Of a stretch of DNA of 64,000 bases, positions 49,801 through 60,671 are shown piece by piece (position 1 is the stretch's first letter; every line of letters begins with the position of its first letter). The notes under the pieces are model-generated. The model searched no databases. It worked only from the letters and a program-made list of their open reading frames with translations, and had not been told where the DNA came from. Both the position numbers and the translations under genes were made by a program. Source of the DNA: Inonotus obliquus (lineage: Eukaryota > Basidiomycota > Agaricomycetes > Hymenochaetales > Hymenochaetaceae); NCBI GenBank assembly GCA_032164295.1, contig JAJHTX010000001.1, forward strand, positions 2,852,001 to 2,916,000, given 5' to 3'.

Positions 49801-52054
49801 TTGGATTCAGATCGTTTCAGCCAACGCGCTGCAGCGGAGGCACTTGGTGGAGTATGACATCCGAAGTTCATTCACTCAACAGCTGATTTGAAGCTTATCA
49901 ACAGGTACTCCGAGGTTCCAAGCACTGGCCCGAGCCTTCTCGCCGCATGATATGGGATTGGACAATGGCCCGCATTACCAGCATCTTCACACAGATCAAG
50001 CCGGACACATCTGCGATTTGGGAGGTCTTCTTCAAGGTAATGTTCATCACACGGAGATGTGAACATTTCTCAGCTTTGTTTTCAGCATGTTCTTGAAGGT
50101 CTCGATCCCAATCGTAACAGGCCTCTCGTGGATTGGGTACTCTCGTTACCGCTCGAGTTCCACGGCGATTCAGCCTTCACTAGTAAGTAGTACTGATCCC
50201 GAGAGGTTTCGAGTAAGTCTAACGTCCTCGTTTTAATTAGTGAGCAAGTCTTTGGATCTACTATCGACGTTGATTAACGAAATGGGCATCCGTTTCGCGG
50301 GCCTAGCGAAACGATATATCAACGCTTTCTTTGAGAATGCGCACACGGGATACGCTGAGGTATAGCAAAGGACCGTTGTCATTGAATGTACTTTTTCTGA
50401 TGTCCAGAATCAGATTAGCTTGGCTATTGCTCATAATCTTCATCTGCTAATGACGTGCGAATGGTATCCTTGCTATTCGTCTCTAGATGCCTTTTTAACG
50501 GCCTGCGGAGAAGATGATCCCTTGCGAATTCGGTAATTCAAACGCCTGCTCAACATGTCTATCAATTTATCTTTGACGTCTACAGGTGTCCAAAACATCT
50601 CGAATATATCAATAGGTTCTTAGATCAACTGCCTGTATGGAGGCTCGATCGGCTTCCTCCTCCGAGAGTCAACCAGTCGCAGGTGAGCATCATAGACACG
50701 GGGTATTGGGCCGTCGCTGATTGGTGTTTAACTCTAGTTCGATAAAGTTAGCTTGACATGTACGTCTGAAACTCACTTCCATCGCCTTAAGGTGTCCTGA
50801 CACTGGGAATGATCAGTGCTATCGTGGATTTGGACGGTTGGACACAGCTCAGAAGCAGGAATGATGTTTGCTTATGTTAAGCCCCTTCTGTAAGTCGAAA
50901 TGCTAGGGCTAGGCGTCACGGGCGATTCGCTCATCATGACTAGGCCCGAGATATTGAGAATGACCGAACTGAATGACAACCGCGAGCTGACTATGTATAG
51001 TTCGGGCGTGTTGTTCATTCTGTCTGCGGCAACGCCTCCACAAGAGTATATTGAGGATATCGCAGAACAGTTCATCAGCGCCATCAGAGAATCGTCCGTG
51101 CGTAAATAACTTCTCATGCTCCAGAGCCATTATTCCCCTGATTACGTCCCATAGTCTTACAAGATCAAGCTCACTGGATTACCCATGTTAATGTTATTTC
51201 TCTTCCGTAACTTAGTGGCCTTTTCCGACAGATGCATCAAACGGGTTATGGATGTCGTCATCACATGTCTCGCGGATGAGAATGTCGAAGTCCGAGAAGT
51301 GGCAAAGAAGGTGCTATCTAGTCTACTGCGGTGCTCACAACGGGGTCAAATATTACCATTGCGGGTGCGTCGTGAAATTGAAAACCATCGGATACAATTG
51401 ATTGAGTTTCCAAACTTGCCAGGACCGATTTGTGGCCGCCGTACGGAGGACGAAACTTCCGAAGCGGCAAGAGTCCGGATATGCCAATGCACTGCGCACC
51501 CTGCATTCTACCATTCTAGGTGTCTGCGCACTTATAGAGAGTTTCCCATACAGCATTGAACCATGGATGCCGCCTCTGACAGAGGGTACTGAGTCTCACA
51601 GCTGCCTCTAGTGCATAACGGCTCATTTATTCCTTTACTCAGTGCTGGCTCCGCATGCGTCAGATCCTCCTCCAATATCGACAACAATAAGAAAGACTGC
51701 TTCTGAATTCAAGAAGGTGAATCGTGTAATTTATCTCTTTTACTGATCATAACCAACATCGGTATTCTGTTCGGACGATGCTATTTGTTATAGACGCATC
51801 AAGTGAGTAGCATTTCCTTGCCTGTTTCCAATAATGGATTCTTGCCTTTTCCTGTCTTGTCGCTATGGTACTGATCAAAACATCAACGCCCATTCTCCAA
51901 TTCCAGGATACATGGCATATGGATCAGCTTGCGTTCAACGAAGACCAATTACAAGACTTGTCAACCATGCTCGTAGGAACGTCATACTGTGCGTGATTTC
52001 TTGCGCTAGGTAATACTGCAGGAAGATTGTTTATATTTTCTTGTAGATGCATAA
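43802..52054 (+). CDS. BLM10: Proteasome activator BLM10 (PA200/PSME4 family)
   Basis: Large HEAT-repeat protein capping the 20S proteasome and opening its gate. The spliced protein starts MNSVEPSELLTRIQHYLDSD and reads KYPVPKDTRIKLLKYYYELC, VLDWRPLWRIMRKELWP, LAELSKRFFPASEV, then HEAT-like exons up to RIYNDEPHC-type repeats; near the end are CLADENVEVREVAKKVLSSL and APHASDPPPISTTIRKTASE. The C-terminus joins through FKK, a 9-nt exon coding THQ (51794-51802), DTWHMDQLAFNEDQLQDLST and MLVGTSY, to a last exon AT-GCA-TAA (52047-52054). This gives Tyr-Tyr-Ala, the gate-opening tail. The upstream in-frame codon is GTG, so the ATG at 43802 is used. More than 20 short introns. Identity is firm; internal joins are estimates. 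Confidence 0.9.
51794..51802 (+). other. BLM10: 9-nt microexon of BLM10 (Thr-His-Gln)
   Basis: Between two GT-AG introns the bases code exactly Thr-His-Gln, completing SEFKK-THQ-DTWH of the conserved BLM10 C-terminal domain. It is in phase 0 at both ends. Inferred from family sequence, not from transcripts. Confidence 0.7.
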
Positions 52055-53098
52055 GCGAAGCGGTGAGCGCCACCTCAGGCGGAGAATACTGCCGAGGAGC
52101 ACGAGCGGTGATGGAGCGAATATTAGCTATACTAGACTTCTGATTGTATGCGCATATGCCAAGTATGCTCGCGGACATACCAACTTTGATTGTCAATGGA
52201 TGTTTTATGTAAGGCGAGGGGATGAGGAACTCAGAAAGGACCAGCAAGTGTGATTGAGTTGATTTGCGTCGATTATTGTCAGGATGACCAAGAGCGGAAG
52301 CATATTTGTACTCCCAAAAGTGGTCCAAATATTTCTCACGCATTGAGTATTTACGGCGTCACCGTGACGCTCGATTCTCCTCGTTGTCGCCCCCGCTGCT
52401 ACAGTCGTATTTCATGTACATGCCAACCACGAGCACGCGTTGAGTATCGCATCTGTGATCGGTACACGCTGCGAGCAGCGAGTAAACAAGAGGAGTGTCG
52501 TAAATTATTTGCAAGGAGTGACTGGTGAGTAACGCTGCCTCGTGTTCAAGGTGCGTCTTCATCAACTTCATCGCCCCCTACGACATCCTTCACCCGTCTT
52601 CTCTCCTCCCTCTCATCCACCCATGTCTTTTCTCCCTTTTCCTCTCTGACACCCCATATCTATCGTCAGGAATTTACCTTCATCCTTTTGCTATTACCAG
52701 CAACGTTTGCATATCTTCAATCCTAGATCCTCTCGGTCTCGTCTGTCAACCCCTTCCGCGTTTTTATATCGTTTCAACCCTAGATCTCCTTCTGGCACAG
52801 CGTCTTGCTCGGTATCGCACTGCATCGCCACGGCGGCTATCTGCAGTCGTACTCAACTCTGCTGAGTCTGCCAACAGCGTCCGTCTGCATAGTTAGCCCG
52901 CTTCCCGATCAACCAAACCTACTTATTCTTGTTTTAACCAAGTTTATCGAGGATCAACCAATTTTCACCTTTTTCACCTCTTTTGCACCCGAAATCATAA
53001 TCTTTATCGACTAGTGAGTTCCAACCAATAGTCCTTATTCTTGATCTCATTGCATTGCTCCTGATTGCTTATCCCCGCTAGTTTCAGCACGATCTGAT
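52055..53098 (+). promoter_or_regulatory. BLM10 3' flank, then promoter and ATG-poor 5' leader of the CCCH gene
   Basis: From about 52570 the strand is pyrimidine-rich. After one short upstream ORF at 52623-52649 (MSFLPFPL then stop), no ATG occurs until the CCCH start at 53099, roughly 450 nt, which suggests a selected 5' leader. A probable leader intron is at 53014-53087 (donor GTGAGT, acceptor TTTCAG). The first part (52055-52550) shows no coding signal beyond frames antisense to BLM10. Confidence 0.55.
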
Positions 53099-56000
53099 AT
53101 GACTTCCTCTCCTGCGGTGACATCCTTCTACTCCGCCTCGGAACACCGTTCGTCTGTCCCTCTCACCCATCAACCCAAGAACTATGACTGGAACCACGAG
53201 GTAAGAGACGGCCATGATAGCATTGATGTATGACTTGTCACTTTTTGACCAATCGTACACTGTTCATTGATTCATGTGTTTGTCAGCGTCCCGGTTCGCA
53301 AGGTCGTCCCTCCCCAAAGGACTCCCCATCTTCACGCCGCTCAGGTTCAGGCGTACAGAGGACGTCCTTCTCACCATCTCCCCTCAGCATGTCGAGTCAG
53401 ACTAACTCGGAATATATAAAAACGAATCCAAAGTCTGCAGCTCCTCTTGAACCATTTGTTCGTGACAGCGCAACCGAGGATTTTACTAGCGGTTTACGTC
53501 GCGCCGGGAATCGCTGGAGCTTCAATGGCTCCGAAAGGACCGTGGAACCTAAAATAGCGAATTGGGACCTTGTTGATGAAATTGGAAAATTGGGCATTTC
53601 TAATGATGCGGGTGATGGCACCGATGGCACTACGACACCTCCCAAGAACGGTATGCACGACGTTCTCCAGATACATGATGCAAGTCCGCTGGGCACATCT
53701 TCATCTGATACGTCTTTGGACTCTACGTCACCTCGAAATGCAGAGTCTCTGAATCTGTCGACCCATTCACGCGAGTCATCGATTGACACGCTCAACTCAG
53801 AGGCGTCTGTTCGAAGCAATGCGCATCTGGGATCATTGAAAAGTGTGCCATTCTCGACAGATCTTACGAAAGATAGACCTAGATCATTCAGTGGTGCAAT
53901 TTCGGACGTTGAACTTCGTCGTCTGCAAAGCATTCACACACCGTCGCAACTTCCTGAATCTCTGCAGGACAAAGTATCGTCCCTGACGAAGGAGGTCAAT
54001 GGTATGGACAACAAGCCTCTATCTTCGATTCCAAGTGGTGAACATGTTGGTGGATCAGCGCAGCCAATGTATCCCTCTCTTGCTGCGTATCCAAATTCCC
54101 AGCAGCAGGTGCATCAACCCTCTGTATGCCCTCTTTTTCATTATTATCCTTATCGATGACGACTGACTGACTGCCTCATCAGTTTGTGGGTATGTCAGGA
54201 CAGGGTTTCGTTACCCGTTCCGAAGGACCTCAAGTTGATCCAGCTCCCCAGCCTCGTCAGCATTTCATGAACGGTAGCCAAGGTCATGCTGCTCCATTTG
54301 TTCCCATCCCGACGAATGGTCCTATGCGCTCTGGACCTTCAGAGGCAATGGCATACCGCCAACAGGTTCGCGGTGTGAACATGTTCCAGCCATCCATGCA
54401 AATCCAGGCGCAGGTGCAGGCACAGGCGCCCCCTGCCCTCCTCCCAAGTCCCACCAATTTTGGCGGCTACCAGGGTATACCGAATGCTCCAGGACATCAC
54501 AACGCTCTGTCTCTGGGGACTCCGCAGCAAATGTACAACATGATGCTTCCTATGGATCCTGCGGTGAACCGCACACAACAAGTCTTCCGAGCAGGCCACC
54601 AGCATTCGGCTTCCGATCCGGCGAGCCTCCGAGATGCGGCTCAACTGCTCCTTAATGCCGGTATTCATGGCATGCAGGGTATGCAGTTTCCACCTACCCC
54701 CGGTATGACACCGGGTATGTATCCGCCTATGGCTATGACACCCCCCGTGTATCCCAACCAGTTCTTCCCGGGAACGGGGCCACAGACGCCGGATATCTAC
54801 GCCCAGCAGGACATGATAAATATGATGGCTAGAGCTATACCCCAGTTTACCAGCGCGAACAACGCGCAACAAAACTCGCAACAAAATCAATCAGCTTTTC
54901 CGGGCACGCCGAGTACTCCAAATCCAACAGGCCCGAGTGCGAACAACCGGAAACTCGGCCTCTATAAAACCGAACTTTGTAGGAGCTGGGAAGAGAAGGG
55001 TTCTTGCAGGTATGGACCCAAGTGTCAGTTTGCTCACGGCGAGGAGGAGATCCGTAAGGTTGCTAGGCACCCCAAGGTAAGATGAATTTCTAGATCTGGG
55101 TCGAGAATTCTCTGACGGTGTATTCATATCTCATTTCGAATAGTACAAGACGGAGATATGTAGAGTGAGTAATGCTTTTGGAAATGGGAGTTGCCATGGG
55201 ATAATAACTGTTATCCTTGTGCACAGACGTTTTGGGTATCTGGCTCGTGTCCTTATGGAAAACGTTGCTGCTTCATCCACACAGAACTCCCGGCTTCGGG
55301 CACTCCACCTGGCGCAGCCGAAGGTAATGCAGCACCGCCTCCTTCCCAAGATGGTCGCGCACGGTCAATGAGCACGAACAGCGACCCCAACGATGGACAG
55401 AACTCCCTTCTCGCGCGTATCAAAGGGAAGAGTAAACCGGAAGATGGTTCGGGTTCTGCTACACCTACTGGTGGTTCGGCGATTCAGAGCCCCAGTGGTT
55501 ACCAGTTTACACAAAAACCTCCGAGCGGTGCGCTTCGTGTGGACACGAATGTTGATGCCCCGGTTGCCTCGAAACAGAATAAGTCGGCGTACCCGACCTT
55601 TGCAAACACTCCTGTACAAGCACTGTCGCCAGGCCCTGTCACCGCAGGACCAGAATTTGGTCGCCATCTTTCTTCTGGCAATATGGGTCTGTCCGAAATC
55701 AATCAGGTTTGTTCTCAGATCTCTTCAAGGTGTCTGTCAGGTTCAATTCTGAAGTATGGTCTCTAGCGCATAAATGGTAATGCGCCGAACTCCAATGCGC
55801 GACACTCGTATACGAGTTCCGAAGCAAGTATCACGTTCGGACAGCAGTCGCAGCAGCCGCGGAGCGTATCCGGTGGTTCATCGTCGTTCGCTTTGTTGTC
55901 ATCGCAGGCGGAGAACCCTGCAACACCCAGTACTCCAGGGCCTCAGAGTCTCGGTCATGGCCATTCGCGCTCCGGTAGTGCAAGCAACTGGGGAAGCTTT

Positions 56001-56153
56001 TCGCAGAAGAACCACCTCGGCTCGGGTGCTAGCCCTTACGCACACACACCATCGCCGGGAAATGATGCAGTTACGACGAACGGCCCTGCTTCGCCGTGGG
56101 GTACAAACGATCTCAATATCAATGCGAAGCACAATGACCGGACATGGTCCTAA
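53099..56153 (+). CDS. Tandem CCCH zinc-finger protein (TIS11/Zfs1/Cth-like mRNA-decay factor)
   Basis: Likely binds AU-rich elements in mRNA 3' ends and recruits decay factors. Six exons fit without frame loss: 53099-53200, 53287-54123, 54183-55076, 55144-55164 (21 nt), 55227-55706 and 55767-56153, giving 906 residues. The zinc fingers read [18 protein letters not shown] and [11 protein letters not shown], then [18 protein letters not shown] and [12 protein letters not shown], each C-x8-C-x5-C-x3-H, with the YKTELC and YKTEIC lead-ins of the TTP/TIS11 family. The first and second fingers are joined across a 67-nt intron and the 21-nt exon. Long Ser/Pro/Gln-rich flanks look disordered. TTP/TIS11 family membership is clear; the exact yeast counterpart is not. 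Confidence 0.92.
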
Positions 56154-57200
56154 TGGTTGCAATGGCAAAAAAATAACACGTTTTATTCTTAAAATGACTA
56201 CAACTCATCCTTGCTGCGTCTGTTCACCTCCAAAGGAGATTGGTCGCAGCCTGACGAAATGAAATGAACGTTATGGACTTCACTGAATTTCCGCATCGCG
56301 TTTCTTGTTTTCCTCTCTTCCCTTTCCTCTTTCTTCGTGCTCTACGGCCTTGTCTTGGCGCGAAAATCGTCAGGATCAAGCGGTTGGAATTCATGATCTG
56401 CTTTTCCTTTTTAGTCCTGAGTTATTCCTCATCAGTTTCTGGATGGCTTCCTTCTCTCCTTTCCGTTACGTTCAAGCACTGTTGTTCTGCATTGCACCAC
56501 GCTACCACGCTTTCTTGCTGCATTCTTTGTCTTTATTATCTCATGATCATCGAACCGTCACTCTTCTTTTATGTGTTTAAGTAAGTCTGATAATCTGAAA
56601 TTTCATTAAATGCGATTGGTCGATATGCAAGACCTTAGCTTCAATTCGATCATCCAATGACCGCGCACTTGGAGGCTAGCCGTCGTAAAGAATATGCATG
56701 TTGATGGAGAATATGAGGCAGTGACCGGGAAAGCACCAAGGCCATTTGGATACCTGCAGTCACGCTAAGAATAATCAATGTGAAAGAGCGGCAGGACTAC
56801 GACATTCGGTGCACCACGTCGGGCACCCTTCGCAATTCAGTATGTTATGTTATCTCGCCTCGTTTGCCCAAAGAATCACATAAGGCTTACGGTCACTCCC
56901 GGTCTAAGGCTGCAGAGGCGAATCGATTAGTACTAAAATACGCACGTGTGTGTATTGGGTCGCTTCGTGGAGTCAGAATTTAGACTGGAGAACGGCAAGA
57001 GAGGGGCATTGATCGACTCTAAGCGTTCTCCCGCTCATCCGACGAAAACCAAATCAATGCTCTGGCAGAATGTTTATGATAGTCAACAACACGTTTTGAA
57101 CTTGCTTTGAAGCATACCGGGAATGAGCGCTACGTCGAATGCAACCTACTACGGGTAAAATAACTGTATGTATATTGGTTAGCTAACGCTCGGATATGAA
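56154..57200. other. Convergent intergenic region of about 1 kb
   Basis: Holds the CCCH 3' untranslated region (T-rich near 56300-56580) and the 3' flank of the orphan membrane gene. Two short frames (56264-56584 and 56780-56983) show no family signal and are probably chance. Confidence 0.4.
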
Positions 57201-57921
57201 TTAAGAAGCATACATGAGATTGAGGGGGTTCAATGATTCTGATATGTATATTAACGTAAACGCTGCCGCCGTGATAACTATCAAGTGAAATATCAAATAC
57301 AACGCGTGAGTGAGCCAAGTCAGTATGTCGGCATTGGTGCCAAACCGGTGACTAGCGCGAAGGGTAGTACATACAGTAGGTCAGTGGTGATGGTGCGAAG
57401 CAGTAAGCGGCCCGCAGCTATTTCGAACGTTGGCTGGCCTACTATCTTCATTTCGGCCAACAGTAAGTTCCTGTGTCCGTCACTAATCTCGTTCCCGCTG
57501 AGCGGAAGCCCTAGTGCTGTCGAAGGATTGATAGAATGGTCAGAAAAAACGCCAGTAGGATGATCCGGCCGTCTTTTTACTAAACTTCAGCCACTCAGCC
57601 ACAAGAGGTAGAATGAGAACCATACTGGAGCGTAAAAAACTCGAGGTGTTTTGAGGCAATCTTTACTAACACCCGCATCTCCAAAACACCGCCTCGATTC
57701 ATCTCGAGTTCGGCGCCGACTGACTCAAGATGTTCATCGGACTCATGCAGGAACCAAGCACGAGAATAACGGAGAAGACAGGGTCCAAAGAGGCAATACA
57801 TGAGGAGTAGGAAGTGAATTGAGGTTGAATAACTAGCGAAACGTTTCGCAGGCAGAAACGAAGGGCACCGCCTCCGTTTGCGTAACGCGGAGAATAGACC
57901 TTTGGGAGATTGAGCGGACAT
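57201..57921 (-). CDS. Small orphan membrane protein, three exons
   Basis: Not recognised. Exons 57621-57921, 57346-57516 and 57201-57277 join in phase to give about 182 residues. The N-terminus, MSAQSPKGLFSALRKRRRCP, is basic and could be a mitochondrial presequence. Hydrophobic stretches are at SIHFLLLMYCLFGPCLL, TTDLLYVLPFALVT and VITAAAFTLIYIS. The second intron has an ideal branch site (TACTGAC) and the third exon ends SLNPLNLMYAS. The first intron's donor is GTTCTC, weaker than usual. The ATG is at 57921 and the stop TAA is at 57201-57203. It is probably real because frame and hydrophobicity recover after splicing, but no homologue is known to me. Confidence 0.5.
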
Positions 57922-58365
57922 AACTAAAGTAGTTTTTCCTCGCCGTTTAGCGCTATGGTGGAGAAGATAATATCAGTTGCAGATCTGAGGTCAATTTGAT
58001 TTGATAACGTACGTTTACATAAGCATGTGTTCCAATTATAACCTTCTATCCCCAAATGGGACCATGACGAATCCTGCTCAATTTGGATGCGTATGTGACA
58101 TCTTACGCTTGTGACCACATCCTCCTGGTCGGCCTTATTCTGTTTGGGCGCTTTCGATATCCTCGTATTTTGTCTCAGAAACAATTGTGAAAGATACTCT
58201 GAAATCTCATCTTAACGGCATCTGTTCGGCGCAGTCTTGAATAGCCAAGAGATTTCACTTTGCTTATCGATAAGTCTCTGACATCATTGACCACAACAAT
58301 CGTCTCCTTCCACCCTCACCTACCTGCACCACAACTTGCAAACTTTTACAAGTAAATCCTTCACA
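57922..58365. promoter_or_regulatory. Divergent promoter region, orphan membrane gene / choline kinase
   Basis: Head-to-head spacing of 444 nt. A pyrimidine-rich stretch just before the choline kinase ATG (58300-58345) fits a fungal leader. No specific element is named. Confidence 0.45.
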
Positions 58366-60020
58366 ATGGCACCTCCTACGATTGGACCCGAGATTTCTAC
58401 TTCTCCGTCTCCCATGAGTACGCCGACAGCAAATCTCAGTACTGCATCTTTGAGCAGGACATCGCGCACACCTTCGCGTGGTAGGAGCACAGACTCTGTT
58501 GCGAGTAACTACTCAACTCCATCAAGGGCCTCATCAAGCATTTCTATTCCTTTTGCTTCTGATGAAGAAGTCGAGGTTGTCACAGAGGAAGGGGTGAGGC
58601 ACACAAAGGCTAAGCTACATGCGAAGTGAGTCCCTTGCTTTTCTGCTCGTGTGACTAAACATCACAATCTATGCAGGACAAACTTCACTTGCCTTCCCGC
58701 TCTTTGCTGACTCTTTTACTCGTAACAGACGTTACAAGACTCCTGAATTCGCAGGGGACTTGATCAATATCATTCTTGCTTTGAAGGTGCCGACATGGTC
58801 GTCTTCACAGCTCTTATCTGCCGATGGGATCAAGGTATTCAAAGTCTCCGGCTCCTTAACAAACGCAGTTTTCTTCATTTCATACCCGAGCAACCCGTCA
58901 TTTAAGACGATTCTCCTTCGCATTTATGGCCCCTCGTCTTCTGAGCTCATTTCTCGACCGCGGGAATTGCATACCCTTCACATTCTATCATCAGTATACC
59001 GAATAGGTCCACGGGTGTACGGCACTTTCGAGAATGGTCGAGTAGAGGAGTACTTTGATTCTGCTGCCCTTACTGCGCTTGAAATGCGTGATCCGATCAT
59101 AAGTGGCTGGATTGGTGCCCGGATGGCGGAATTGCACAGCGTCGACCTTCAGCTGATTGAAAACACCATACCGGAGACGCGTGGTGGAAATCTTGGTGGG
59201 GAGGTTGCCGCACGAAAGAACGTATACGAATGGATGCGATCTGCTCGAGAAGTTCTGAAAGTGCCGTCTGTCGGCGATGATTACAAAGCTGGACTGGATT
59301 TTGAGCGTCTTATCAAAGAATGGGAGGGTTACATGACATGGCTGAATAACTGGGAGAAAACGAATGGTGCGAGTAAGCGTGTTTTCGCCCACAACGACAC
59401 GCAATATGGGAATCTTCTGAAACGAAGGGGGATTAAGAAGGAAGGGCGTCCCGAGCATCGCCAGGTGAGGTGTATTCACGATAACTCCCGTTGAAAGGCT
59501 TCTAACCGCGTGCCTTAAGTTAATCGTGGTGGATTTTGAGTATGCCGGTCCCAACGCGGCGGCGTTCGATATAGCGAATCATTTCCATGAATGGACAGCA
59601 GATTATCATGGTCCAGCGCCACATATCCTCGATCCAAAGCGATATCCAAGCGAGCAAGAGAGACGGAACTTCTACAAAGCCTACCTTACACACGCATCTC
59701 CCCCATTCACCAGCGCTTCTGTGGCAACCGATGGAAAAGGACAGGAGGAAGTCCGCGGTGGCTTAGGATCGGGAGAAGATCCGCCCTTGGACCTGGAGGC
59801 GGAATGCCAAAGACTCGAAGCTCAGGTCAGGGCATGGAGTCCCGCAACCCATGCGATGTGGGTAATATGGGGACTCGTCCAGGCGCGAGAAGATGCGGAA
59901 CTGGCGGCGCAGGCACAATCAAAGGGAATACAACCAGAGAGTCCTGAGTTCGATTATCTTGGATATGCCCAGTGTCGGACGGAGAGGTTTCGAGCAGAGA
60001 TCAAAGCTCTCGGACTATAA
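58366..60020 (+). CDS. CKI1: Choline/ethanolamine kinase
   Basis: Phosphorylates choline and/or ethanolamine, the first step of the CDP-choline (Kennedy) route to phosphatidylcholine. Exons: 58366 to about 58625, 58729 to about 59464, and from 59519 to 60020. The start ATG gives MAPPTIGPEISTSPSPMSTP, a Ser-rich N-terminus. The kinase fold reads KVFKVSGSLTNAVFFISYP (nucleotide loop), LLRIYGPSSSELISRPRELH, Brenner motif FAHNDTQYGNLL (HND) and, after an intron, LIVVDFEYAGPNAAAFDIAN (DFE, Mg-binding), then HFHEWTADY. An Ala-rich C-terminus includes ATHAMWVIWGLVQAREDAEL. The stop is at 60018-60020. Choline versus ethanolamine preference cannot be decided; the symbol follows the yeast choline kinase. 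Confidence 0.92.
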
Positions 60021-60138
60021 CCTACTGTGATCGATATTACCTTTTGCAGTGGACATTTACCGGGTATACGTCATGAAACACCCGTTCGGATAAATACATC
60101 TATTTTTTGCTCAGGTTTTCTTTCCGATATCCGTTCCA

Positions 60139-60510
60139 CTATCGTGTGAAATGGTAGTAGGAATTGTACGAGATGCCGAGCACTTGCAACAAGGGGCTAT
60201 GATACGGTAACTCCGGGAGATTGACGGCAATGACCCCACTGGTTGGATCCATAGTCTGTCTTCCCATAAAAATGCCGTACGCCTTTTCCTGGTGTCTGGT
60301 GTCACGGAGGATCTTGATCGCACATCTGACGTGTTCTCGAGCTGGCCATGCTAGTCTTGCTTAATCTTCTATTTGAATTGACCTGACCTGAAAGCGTTCG
60401 TGACCGTGATCAATCGTCACGGAGAAGATCTCAAGTACAACTCCTCGGCGTCTGTCACGCTTTTCTCGCGCGAGAAATCGGACAGCGTCCAGCAGCAACA
60501 AATCTTGCAT
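60139..60510 (-). CDS. Doubtful small ORF, unknown
   Basis: Between the choline kinase 3' end and the MFS 3' end. A frame from the ATG at 60510 reads MQDLLLLDAVRFLAREKRDR and RRGVVLEIFSVTIDHGHERF, then, if a GTCAAT...CAG intron is removed, QVRCAIKILRDTRHQEKAYG, GRQTMDPTSGVIAVNLPELP, ending YNSYYHFTR at 60139. The frame is open about 90 nt further upstream, to 60600, without an ATG. Codon usage looks protein-like but no family is recognised. It may be a real small gene, a lost-start remnant, or chance. Confidence 0.3.
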
Positions 60511-60671
60511 TACAACCCCCGATACATCAATGACGCGTACAAAAGGATACCAATTCGAAATAGCGAGAAATAGGACGGATAAGTAACGTAGGAACTATGC
60601 TGCGATTCCGTAACAATATATAACGGAGCATAATTAGGGAAAATGCAAAGTATAAGAAACACCGATTGCCG

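Noticed and set aside
51924..52343. Minus-strand open frame of 139 codons
   Set aside because: Antisense to the BLM10 C-terminus and its 3' flank, with no recognisable motif.
54339..54890. Minus-strand open frame of 183 codons
   Set aside because: Antisense to the Gln/Met-rich region of the CCCH protein; a compositional artefact.
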